Positions 16,885 through 24,388 of a stretch of DNA of 64,000 nt are shown here, in pieces. The stretch's first letter is position 1. Each line of letters begins with the position of its first letter. Location of the stretch: the NCBI GenBank assembly GCA_945867155.1, contig CAMBHL010000002.1, positions 248,001-312,000 of the forward strand, written 5' to 3'. A model generated the notes under the pieces. That model was not told the DNA's origin. It did no database searches and saw nothing but the letters and a program-made list of their open reading frames with translations. Source of the stretch: an uncultured Eubacteriaceae bacterium (lineage in GTDB: Bacteria > Bacillota > Clostridia > Eubacteriales > Eubacteriaceae). Position numbers and translations under genes: made by a program.

Positions 16885-18201
16885 TCAGCCTTTTAGATCA
16901 AAGATTCCGCCCTTGGCTTCTTCGTAAATTCCCCAAGCGTCGATGGCTGCCTTGAGTTCTTCATGTTTTTCAGCGGCTTCCTTGAGAGAATTGCCAGCCA
17001 TGACTTCATCGATGGCTTGACGGAATGCACGAGCGCCTGCTGCTGGTCCCATTGGATGGCCATGAATGGCACCGCCAGCTGCGACCATGACGTCTTTGCC
17101 AAATTTCTTTATCATATCTTCGACGTGACCCTGAGTGGTACCGCCGCCTGGCATCGGGAAGACCGGTTTAATGTCGCCGAGAGGCTGGAGCATTTTGTAA
17201 CCGGCTTGGATAAAGGTATCCATCTGCATCGGGAATTTACCGTAAGGTGTCAGAGAGATAATCATATCAGTGCCGGCTATTCTAGGAAGAGTAGCGCCGA
17301 TCAAGTTGGCACTCATGCCGGACCAGGGTGATTCGTAAACTGCACCGGTATAATCGGAATGGCCGAGTATTGGTACGTTGATACGTTCATCTTCCGCGAG
17401 CATTCTGGTTGAATCGAGACCAATAGTGTTGTAATTGACCATTAAACAATTGGCACCATTTTTGATGGCTGTCAAAGCGTTGTCGACAAGTTTTTCTGTT
17501 CGGTCAGTAATATTGAAAGCATAGAGGGTTTTTTCGCCTTTCACTTGGTCTGCTTTGGTGATAGCTTCCATAACGGCTTGTACACGGTCTGGCAATGGGC
17601 AGTGTGCTGGATTTGAGCACAATTCATCGTCTTTGATGATGTCGACGCCGCCAACAGCCGCTTCGTAAGCGAGTTTTGCGGTTTCTTTTGGATCGAGACC
17701 GATACACGGTTTGATCATGTTATTTAGAAGTGGGCGATCCTGAACACCTAAGAGATCACGAATACCCTGAACCCCAAACTTTGGACCCTTAAATTCTTTT
17801 AAGAAACTATCATTGAATTCGAGATCTAACAGCTTAACTTTGCCAGAGCTGGAGATATTGCCGAGCACAGAGCTGAGCATCATCGCGAAGGATGGACCAA
17901 AGTTAGAGGATGGGAAGGCGATGCGGATAATGAAATGTCTTTCAGTGACATCTTCCGGAACACCAATTTGGTAAGCTGGCGCCTCATAGATACCGATAAC
18001 GCGGCCAATGCAGCGGTCACGGACTTCTTCGGTTTCACCTGGAACTTTCAACCAAGTGCCACAGGTTTGTTCGATAGCCAAAGCAGCACCGAATTTTAAG
18101 GCATTGGTATTGCGATGCGTCGCACAATAGTACGTAGCGATGACGTAGTGATCTTTTCTTAAATTTTCAGGATACTGCACAGAAATTGGGTCTACATACA
18201 T
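16885..18201 (-). CDS. RuBisCO-like protein (form IV type)
   Basis: A 438 aa homologue of the RuBisCO large subunit, close in length to archaeal form III. By my alignment many active-site residues are kept: Glu44/Thr49/Trp50 (E60/T65/W66), Asn115 (N123), Lys164 (K175), the carbamylated Lys190 with Asp192 and Glu193 (K201/D203/E204), His281 (H294), Lys322 (loop-6 K334), and glycine-rich phosphate loops (PGGGT, AGGAIHGHPMG). Positions equal to T173, K177, R295 and H327 are changed (Met162, Cys166, Ser282 and no His), so true CO2 fixation is unlikely. No small subunit or phosphoribulokinase is nearby. Known RuBisCO-like proteins act as enolase in methionine salvage or as decarboxylase/isomerase in branched-sugar acid breakdown; the kinases and dehydrogenases here point to sugar metabolism. 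GGAGGA lies 7 bases before the ATG. Confidence 0.88.
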   Translation of the reverse strand: MYVDPISVQYPENLRKDHYVIATYYCATHRNTNALKFGAALAIEQTCGTWLKVPGETEEVRDRCIGRVIGIYEAPAYQIGVPEDVTERHFIIRIAFPSSNFGPSFAMMLSSVLGNISSSGKVKLLDLEFNDSFLKEFKGPKFGVQGIRDLLGVQDRPLLNNMIKPCIGLDPKETAKLAYEAAVGGVDIIKDDELCSNPAHCPLPDRVQAVMEAITKADQVKGEKTLYAFNITDRTEKLVDNALTAIKNGANCLMVNYNTIGLDSTRMLAEDERINVPILGHSDYTGAVYESPWSGMSANLIGATLPRIAGTDMIISLTPYGKFPMQMDTFIQAGYKMLQPLGDIKPVFPMPGGGTTQGHVEDMIKKFGKDVMVAAGGAIHGHPMGPAAGARAFRQAIDEVMAGNSLKEAAEKHEELKAAIDAWGIYEEAKGGIFDLKG

Positions 18202-18278
18202 AATATTTCCTCCTCAATATAAATTACAATCAGGGCTTGGAAGTTTGTGCCATGATATTGTAATCTTTTGATACTTTC

Positions 18279-18306
18279 ATTATACCGCCTTCTAATATTT
18301 GGTAAA
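18279..18306 (-). promoter_or_regulatory. promoter for the RuBisCO-like gene
   Basis: On the minus strand TTTACC (18306-18301) and TATAAT (18284-18279) are 16 bases apart, 78 bases upstream of the start. The -35 overlaps a short AT-rich dyad (AATATTT-GGT-AAATAT) that could be an operator for the SorC protein. On the other strand TACAAT at 18446-18451 is a possible -10 for the divergent gene. Confidence 0.55.
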
Positions 18307-18485
18307 TATGGAATATTTATTCATGGATTTATCGAATCAATTATTTTTGTTTCAGGAAAAAACGTTAAATAATCGCAAATAGCGTTGGAACATGAAGGGT
18401 TTGAAGGAATATTCTTTCAATATACAAATAAAAACGATTACTTGCTACAATGGAAAAAATGAAAGATTAAGATAGGGGAGATTTT

Positions 18486-19784
18486 ATGGATGTTCAAACT
18501 TTATTGAGCAAGGGTGATATTCAATGTCACTGTGGTCGGACACATCATTGCGATACAAAAACGCTGTTAGTTGCCGATAATGTATATTGTCGAATTCCAA
18601 ATTTACTTGAAGGGATCAATCATGTCATGGTCATTTCAGATGGCAATACACGGCCTCTTTGTGGTGAAAAAGTCATCGAGACTTTGACAGACGCTGGAAT
18701 TACAGTCGATGAAGCGTATTTCGATCAGACTGAGGTGTTGGTTCCAGACGAAAAAGCTATCGCATATGCGGAACGCTTTGTTAAAGAAAAAACACGGGTT
18801 ATCATCGGGGTTGGTTCTGGCGTCATCAACGATTTGAGTAAATACATTGCGTTTGAACACAGCATTCCGAGTATGATCGTGGCAACCGCACCTTCGATGG
18901 ACGGTTTTGCTTCTGCCGGTGCAGTTATGTTCCTGAAAGGCCTTAAAGTGACTTGTCAGCGAAAAGCGCCGAGATGGATTGTCGCTGATAAAGCAGTACT
19001 GGCGAATGCGCCGATCGATATGATCCGCTCAGGAATTGGCGATATCATGGGAAAATATTCTGCTCTCAGTGACTGGAAATTAGCTTATTTACTTTCTGAA
19101 GAACCAATGTGTGACATGATTTATGAGATGGTCGAAACGGAGCTCAATGCTTGTGCAGAAAACATCGACGCAATTATGCGGCGGAATCCGTCAGCTATTG
19201 GCCGTCTGATGGAGAGTCTCGCTATTGTCGGTATTGCTTTAGCGTATCAGGGAAGTTCAAGACCAGCATCTGGTTCTGAACATTTGATATCTCATTATTT
19301 TGAACTCCAAGGTGTTAAAAATCATGAACCGTATTTTCCCCATGGCATTGATGTTGGGTATGCGTCGATCGTATCGGAAATACTGAGAAAACGTCTTGCG
19401 GATGAGAACCCAGATGATTTTCAGTTTGATTTTAATAAAACACATTGGACAGAAGAAATCAAACGTTGTTTTGGTGATACTGCGGATGAGATAGAAACAT
19501 TACAAGCAAAGAATAAAACGTTTGAAATTGACCGCTCGACTTATATCCGAAATCACTGGAAAGAAATTAAAGCGATTTTGGACCAAACGCCAGGCGTTGA
19601 ATTTATCTGTGGCAAATTAAAAGATGCTGATTACGATATACACACCTTTGTTGATACATATGGTATGAACAAAATACGTGATGCAGTTTGTTATGCGACA
19701 GATATTAAAACGCGTTATACGTTGCTACAATTGCTCCGGGATACCGGATATCTTGAAAAGTACGCGAAAGAATTAAAGCTATAG
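18486..19784 (+). CDS. sn-glycerol-1-phosphate dehydrogenase (AraM/EgsA family)
   Basis: A 432 aa metal-dependent dehydrogenase of the AraM/EgsA branch of the iron-alcohol-dehydrogenase fold. It shows the NAD-binding GVGSGVINDLSK and the metal ligands Asp186 (SGIGDIMGK), His266 (SGSEHLISH) and His286 (FPHGIDV). The N-terminus has a small Cys/His cluster (CHCGRTHHC, residues 14-22) also seen in relatives. The family reduces dihydroxyacetone phosphate to glycerol 1-phosphate; other polyol phosphates may be used. It is transcribed away from the RuBisCO-like gene. The gene 9 bases downstream codes for a NagD-type phosphatase, which repeats the araL-araM pairing of the Bacillus arabinose operon. 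Confidence 0.87.
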   Translation: MDVQTLLSKGDIQCHCGRTHHCDTKTLLVADNVYCRIPNLLEGINHVMVISDGNTRPLCGEKVIETLTDAGITVDEAYFDQTEVLVPDEKAIAYAERFVKEKTRVIIGVGSGVINDLSKYIAFEHSIPSMIVATAPSMDGFASAGAVMFLKGLKVTCQRKAPRWIVADKAVLANAPIDMIRSGIGDIMGKYSALSDWKLAYLLSEEPMCDMIYEMVETELNACAENIDAIMRRNPSAIGRLMESLAIVGIALAYQGSSRPASGSEHLISHYFELQGVKNHEPYFPHGIDVGYASIVSEILRKRLADENPDDFQFDFNKTHWTEEIKRCFGDTADEIETLQAKNKTFEIDRSTYIRNHWKEIKAILDQTPGVEFICGKLKDADYDIHTFVDTYGMNKIRDAVCYATDIKTRYTLLQLLRDTGYLEKYAKELKL

Positions 19785-19793
19785 GAGAGAAAG

Positions 19794-20588
19794 ATGTTGT
19801 CAAAAGAAATTGCATTGAAAAATATCAAGCTCTTTGTTCTCGACATGGACGGCACCGTCTATCTCGGCAACAACCTGATCGACGGTTCCCTCGACTTTAT
19901 CCACAAAGTCGACACCGACCCGAATCGGGATTACATTTTCTTCACCAACAACGCCTCCCGCGTGCCCAAGGTTTACGTCGACAAGCTCGCGAAAATGGGC
20001 CTCGACGTTGACGAATCCAAAATCGTCACCGCTGGCGACGTCTGCGCGGAATTTTTAAACGAAAATTATCCGGGCGCGAAGATCTTACTCAACGGGACAC
20101 CGCTGCTGGAAGAAAACTGGCGTGCCCGGGGCCTGAACCTCGTCGACGACAAGCCAGACGTCTGCGTCCAGAGCTTTGACACGACGATGACTTACGATAA
20201 GATGGACAAAATCTGCTACTACATTCGCAACGGCGTGCCCTTCATCGCGACCCACATGGACATCAACTGCCCGACCGAGGACGACTACATGCCCGACTGC
20301 GGCGCCATGTGCGCGCTGATCACCGCTTCCACCGGCGTCGAGCCGCGCTACCTCGGCAAGCCGTGGAAGGAAACGGTCGACATGATCACCGCGATCACGG
20401 GATGCCCGGCGGACAAGATGGGCTTCGTGGGCGACCGGCTCTACACCGATGTGGCCACCGGGGTCAACAATGGCGCCAACGGCTTCCTTGTCTTGACCGG
20501 CGAAGCGGATATGCAGACCGTCGCCGAATCCGACGTCGAACCGACGTGCATTTATGATTCATTGAAAGAAATGACCCAATACTTGTAG
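19794..20588 (+). CDS. HAD-IIA family (NagD/AraL-like) sugar phosphatase
   Basis: A 264 aa HAD hydrolase of subfamily IIA. The nucleophile and acid are Asp17 and Asp19 in LDMDGTVYLG, motif II is FFTNNASR, the motif III lysine lies in GKPWKET, and motif IV is GFVGDRLYTD. NagD, AraL and PgpP-type members remove phosphate from sugar phosphates or glycerol phosphate with broad specificity. It is probably cotranscribed with the araM-like gene and may dephosphorylate its product or overflow sugar phosphates. The gene is visibly richer in GC, with C-ending codons, than both neighbours. This suggests it has a different history from the rest of the locus. Confidence 0.87.
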   Translation: MLSKEIALKNIKLFVLDMDGTVYLGNNLIDGSLDFIHKVDTDPNRDYIFFTNNASRVPKVYVDKLAKMGLDVDESKIVTAGDVCAEFLNENYPGAKILLNGTPLLEENWRARGLNLVDDKPDVCVQSFDTTMTYDKMDKICYYIRNGVPFIATHMDINCPTEDDYMPDCGAMCALITASTGVEPRYLGKPWKETVDMITAITGCPADKMGFVGDRLYTDVATGVNNGANGFLVLTGEADMQTVAESDVEPTCIYDSLKEMTQYL

Positions 20589-20697
20589 AACTGATTATGG
20601 CAGCTTTAATCTGTTTCGATAAAATAGAACAGATGAGGAGGTTGTTTTAATCAAAATAAAACATTTCATTTTATATGGAGAGAAGGAGTTAAGTAAA

Positions 20698-22209
20698 ATG
20701 AGATATTTTTTAGGTTTGGATCTTGGTACTGGTGGTATAAAAACGGTTTTATTTACTGAAGAAGGAAAAGAAATTACCTATGCCCTCCAGGAATACCCAT
20801 TGTATCAGCCACACAATGGATGGTCGGAGCAGGAACCAGAAGATTGGTATAACGCAGCGGTCACGACGATTAAAAAAGTTATGGTTACTTCAGGTGTTTC
20901 AAAGGAAGAGGTGCTTGGCATTGGCATTGCTGGACAAATGATGGGTGCTGTGCTGCTAGATAACCGAGGAGAACCACTACGGCGAGCGATTTTATGGAAT
21001 GATCAGCGTACAGAGGAAGCAACAAGGGAAATGAGTCGACGGGTTAATCCTCAAAGAATGCTCAAAGTCACTTGCAATCCGCCAAGAGAGGGATTAACAG
21101 CTGCTAAAATTTTTTGGGTTGAACAAAATGAACCGGAAATTTACGCAAAAGTCCGCCATATTTTATTGCCAAAGGATTATGTTCGTTTTCGCTTGACAGG
21201 AGAATTTGCTACAGAAGTTTCAGATGCCTCCGCAACGCAGTTACTAGATGTCCCGAAACGATGCTGGTCGGATGAAATGATGGACGGTGTTGGCGTCAAA
21301 CCGTATATGCTGGGTAAAGTCTATGAATCTTATGAAATTACAGGAAGACTCAAGCCGGATGTTGCGCATTACGTCGGTCTCTCAGAAAAGACAGTTGTCG
21401 TTGGCGGCGCAGGGGACAATGCAGCTGCATCTGTTGGGACCGGCGTTGTGGCTGAAGGTCGGGCCATGACAACGATTGGAACTTCTGGTGTCGTGTTTGC
21501 ATATACGAATCGGCCAGCTATTGATCCAAAGGGTAGAGTTTATACCTTCTGTACAGCTGTTCCAGATTCATGGCATATGATGGGATTGGTTAACTCAGCT
21601 GGACTATCGCTTAAGTGGTACCGCAACAATTATTATCCGGATGATGAAGATTATTTGGAAATTGACAAAGATGCGGAAGCTTCACCGATCGGCTCAAATC
21701 GATTGATTTATTTACCATATTTAATGGGAGAAGTCACCCCACATTTGGATGTTAATTGCCGTGGCGCGTTTATTGGACTTTCGGCAATTCATCAGAAAAA
21801 AGATTTGACACGGGCCATTATGGAAGGGGTCACTTTTGCTTTAAATGAATCCATGGATATTTACCGTGAATTGGGTGTTGAACCAACGTTTATGCGAATG
21901 TGTGGCGGAGGTTCTAAATCAGAACTTTGGCGCCAGATGATGGCCGATATTTATAATGTTCCAGTTGTTCTTCCTGCGGGCGTTTCAGAAAATAGCGCCG
22001 CTCTTGGAGCAGCAATCTTAGCTATGGTTGGCACGAAAACTTATCCAAGTGTTCCAGAGGCCTGTGACAAAATCGTATCATTACGCAATGAAGTTTATGA
22101 TCCAATACCGGAAAATGTCGAAAAATATGCAAAAGTTGGCGCACTTTATCGTCACATGTATCCGGCGTTGAAGGAACAATTTAAGGAGCTGGTTCAGCTA
22201 AAACTATAA
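20698..22209 (+). CDS. xylulokinase-like FGGY kinase (kinase 2)
   Basis: A 503 aa FGGY kinase close to XylB: GLDLGTGGIKTVLF (residues 6-19), HNGWSEQEPEDW, AILWNDQRT and the C-terminal MRMCGGGSKSELWRQM. The substrate-binding motif reads GQMMG (residues 79-83); E. coli XylB has GQMHG with His78 near the sugar, so Met82 replaces that His. D-xylulose is therefore not certain. AGAAGGAG lies upstream of the ATG. The 109-base gap before it holds an inverted repeat (ATCTGTT, 20609-20615, and AACAGAT, 20628-20634), so it may have its own control. It ends at a terminator facing the RpiR gene. Confidence 0.87.
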   Translation: MRYFLGLDLGTGGIKTVLFTEEGKEITYALQEYPLYQPHNGWSEQEPEDWYNAAVTTIKKVMVTSGVSKEEVLGIGIAGQMMGAVLLDNRGEPLRRAILWNDQRTEEATREMSRRVNPQRMLKVTCNPPREGLTAAKIFWVEQNEPEIYAKVRHILLPKDYVRFRLTGEFATEVSDASATQLLDVPKRCWSDEMMDGVGVKPYMLGKVYESYEITGRLKPDVAHYVGLSEKTVVVGGAGDNAAASVGTGVVAEGRAMTTIGTSGVVFAYTNRPAIDPKGRVYTFCTAVPDSWHMMGLVNSAGLSLKWYRNNYYPDDEDYLEIDKDAEASPIGSNRLIYLPYLMGEVTPHLDVNCRGAFIGLSAIHQKKDLTRAIMEGVTFALNESMDIYRELGVEPTFMRMCGGGSKSELWRQMMADIYNVPVVLPAGVSENSAALGAAILAMVGTKTYPSVPEACDKIVSLRNEVYDPIPENVEKYAKVGALYRHMYPALKEQFKELVQLKL

Positions 22210-22246
22210 ATTAAGTGGTACATATATTTATGCTATATATCTCTCT

Positions 22247-22284
22247 AAAAGTGCAAAGGCAGATTTTTGCCTTGCACTTTTTTT
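22247..22284. terminator. terminator between convergent kinase 2 and RpiR genes
   Basis: A long stem (AAAAGTGCAAAGGCA and a near-complete complement, one bulge) is followed by seven T's on the plus strand. It overlaps the last bases of the RpiR gene. Confidence 0.85.
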
Positions 22285-23128
22285 ATGTTTTATTCTTAGA
22301 TACGGCCACTCGAGAAGCATTCAAGGCCTTGTAATAACGTTTTTCATCTTGCATAAATGTCGCGGTATAGAGGATATCGACGATCGTCAATTGCACAATT
22401 CTTGACGCCATGGCTTCAGAATGATATTTGCTATCATTCGTTGAACTCAACAAATACAGATCAGACAAATGTGCCAAGGTTGAGTTAGAGAAACTTGTTA
22501 AACTAAGAATTTTAACACCGTTCTCTTTGGAAGTTTGAACTACATGATTCACTTCAATGCTTTCGCCAGTATGAGAAATAGCTAACATTAAATCATTTGG
22601 TGTCGACTGTGTACATGTGATATTCATCAAATGTGGATCAGGAAAAAATCTCACATCGAGACCAATCCCCGAAAATTTATGATAAGCATCCATTGCAATG
22701 GCAGCAGATGCGCCAACACCGTAAATCAAAATACGCTCAGCGGAGCGAATCATATGCACAGCATTTTCTAGAATGGAAGAAGGAAGGAGTGTATTAATAT
22801 CATTTATTGCAGATAATGTATGACCAATAATTTTTTGTTTAATGGTTTCAGGATCGTCATTTGGGTCTAAATCATCGTTAATGGATGCACTGGGTTCCTT
22901 CGTGGTTGCCTGTGCCATTTTAACTCTAAAAATTTGATAGGAATTATAGTTGAGCTTTTTTAAAAAGCGCATAACCGTTGTTTCGCTGGTATTGCAGGCT
23001 TTAGCAAGTTCTGTAATGGAAAACATCGGAATACGATTTGCATTTTTTAATATAAAATCAGCAATGACTTTTTGCGTTTTGGATAAGGTATTGTATTTAG
23101 TTCGAATATTCGTCAGGATCTCATCCAC
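22283..23128 (-). CDS. MurR/RpiR family transcriptional regulator
   Basis: A 281 aa regulator with the RpiR-type helix-turn-helix in residues 1-77 (ITELAKACNTSETTVMRFLK) and a SIS phospho-sugar-binding domain in about residues 110-250 (ILIYGVGASAAIAMDAYHKF, MLAISHTGESIEV). Family members sense sugar phosphates. The start is GTG at 23128, set by GGAGGTGA 7 bases upstream; a nearby ATG at 23124 is out of frame. The gene diverges from the GatD-like dehydrogenase, whose promoter carries two similar AT-rich repeats that are good candidates for its operators. Confidence 0.9.
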   Translation of the reverse strand: MDEILTNIRTKYNTLSKTQKVIADFILKNANRIPMFSITELAKACNTSETTVMRFLKKLNYNSYQIFRVKMAQATTKEPSASINDDLDPNDDPETIKQKIIGHTLSAINDINTLLPSSILENAVHMIRSAERILIYGVGASAAIAMDAYHKFSGIGLDVRFFPDPHLMNITCTQSTPNDLMLAISHTGESIEVNHVVQTSKENGVKILSLTSFSNSTLAHLSDLYLLSSTNDSKYHSEAMASRIVQLTIVDILYTATFMQDEKRYYKALNASRVAVSKNKT

Positions 23129-23210
23129 TGGATGCTCACCTCCTCATTATATTTTGCATTATAACATAAAAAGTAACTGATAAAAAGAAAATAGACAAAA
23201 ACTTACGATA

Positions 23211-23269
23211 GTAAAATATTTACCGCAAATATATTGACATAGTAAAAATGAGGCTGTATAATATTTTAC
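23211..23269 (+). promoter_or_regulatory. consensus promoter with paired candidate RpiR operators
   Basis: TTGACA (23234-23239), 17 bases and TATAAT (23257-23262) form a perfect sigma-A promoter for the GatD-like gene. Two related partial palindromes flank it: GTAAAATATTTAC at 23211-23223 and GTATAATATTTTAC at 23256-23269, the second covering the -10. A direct repeat TTACGATA occurs at 23203-23210 and 23266-23273, 63 bases apart. Binding by the divergent RpiR protein is inferred. Confidence 0.75.
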
Positions 23270-23320
23270 GATAAGAGATTAAAAATAGTTAAATATTAAC
23301 TAATTTTGAGGAGGCATATT

Positions 23321-24367
23321 ATGAGAGCAGTACGGATGTACAAACCAAAAGATTTGCGCGTAGAAGAAGTTGCAAAACCGACGATGCAGCCAGATGAAGT
23401 AATGGTTAAGGTTCATGCTTGTGGTGTGTGTGGATCGGATATTCCCAGAATATTGACTTATGGGGCACATGTGTCGCCGATTATCTGCGGACATGAATTT
23501 GCGGGGGAAATTGAAGCCGTTGGCGATCAGGTTAAAGGTTATGAAGTGGGTGACCGCGTTGTCGTTCCACCACTGATTCCGTGCGGACATTGCGAATGGT
23601 GTAAAAAAGGTATTTATTCATTGTGTGAAGATTACGATTATTATGGATCGAGACGAGATGGCGCTTACGCGCAATATGTCTCTGTTAAAAAGACGAATTT
23701 GATGAAGGTGCCGGATGGCGTTTCTTACGAAGATGCTGCGACCCTTGACCCGTGCGCAAATGCCTGGCATGGTCTGGTCAATCGCGGACATTTCAAACCA
23801 GGTGATACCGTTGCCGTTGTCGGAGCAGGACCGATAGGTTTATTCGCAGTTCAAATCGCACATATGAAAGGCGCGAAAAAAATCATTGCCGTTGATGTTT
23901 GGGATAAGAAACTTGAAATCGCGAAGAATGTCGGTGCGGACGTTGTCGTCAATTCCCTTGAAAATGATCCGGTCAAAGCTGTGATGGACGCAACGGATGG
24001 CGAAGGCGCCAACGTTGTGGTTGATTTTTCGGGAGCACCAGTCGCGCAACAGCAAGCGATTATGATGACGGCGAAAATGGGGCGTGTTGTATTTCTTGGT
24101 ATTTCTCACAAAGGTTTAGACTTAAAAGCGGAAACTGTCGATACGCTTATGCGGGGGCAGATTGAACTTGTTGGTTCTTGGAATTCGTTTACAGATCCAT
24201 TCCCAGGAGAAGATTGGACAGAATCGTTAAAGATGTATGAAAAAGGCATGACGGCTAAAGATATCATCAGCCATCGCATAACGTTAGACGAAGTGCCGGA
24301 AATTTTCAATAAGATCGACGCAGGTCATTATTTCTTTAATAAGATCATGATTTTCCCGTGGAAATAA
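23321..24367 (+). CDS. zinc-dependent alcohol dehydrogenase, GatD (galactitol-1-phosphate dehydrogenase)-like
   Basis: A 348 aa medium-chain dehydrogenase. The catalytic zinc ligands are Cys37 (CGVCGSD) and His58-Glu59 (CGHEFAG), the structural zinc site is CGHCEWCKKGIYSLC, and the NAD motif is VVGAGPIGLF. The family oxidises polyols or polyol phosphates; GatD and sorbitol dehydrogenase are the nearest types I recognise. ATG 23321 is set by GAGGAGG 6-12 bases upstream. It is the first gene of an operon with a ribulokinase-like kinase and DeoC. This order suggests polyol to ketose, phosphorylation, then aldol cleavage. Confidence 0.85.
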   Translation: MRAVRMYKPKDLRVEEVAKPTMQPDEVMVKVHACGVCGSDIPRILTYGAHVSPIICGHEFAGEIEAVGDQVKGYEVGDRVVVPPLIPCGHCEWCKKGIYSLCEDYDYYGSRRDGAYAQYVSVKKTNLMKVPDGVSYEDAATLDPCANAWHGLVNRGHFKPGDTVAVVGAGPIGLFAVQIAHMKGAKKIIAVDVWDKKLEIAKNVGADVVVNSLENDPVKAVMDATDGEGANVVVDFSGAPVAQQQAIMMTAKMGRVVFLGISHKGLDLKAETVDTLMRGQIELVGSWNSFTDPFPGEDWTESLKMYEKGMTAKDIISHRITLDEVPEIFNKIDAGHYFFNKIMIFPWK

Positions 24368-24388
24368 GAGCAGAAAAAGAGGTTATTG

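Noticed and set aside
16885..18201. A genuine CO2-fixing RuBisCO
   Set aside because: Residues equal to T173, K177, R295 and H327 are replaced, and no phosphoribulokinase or small subunit is near.
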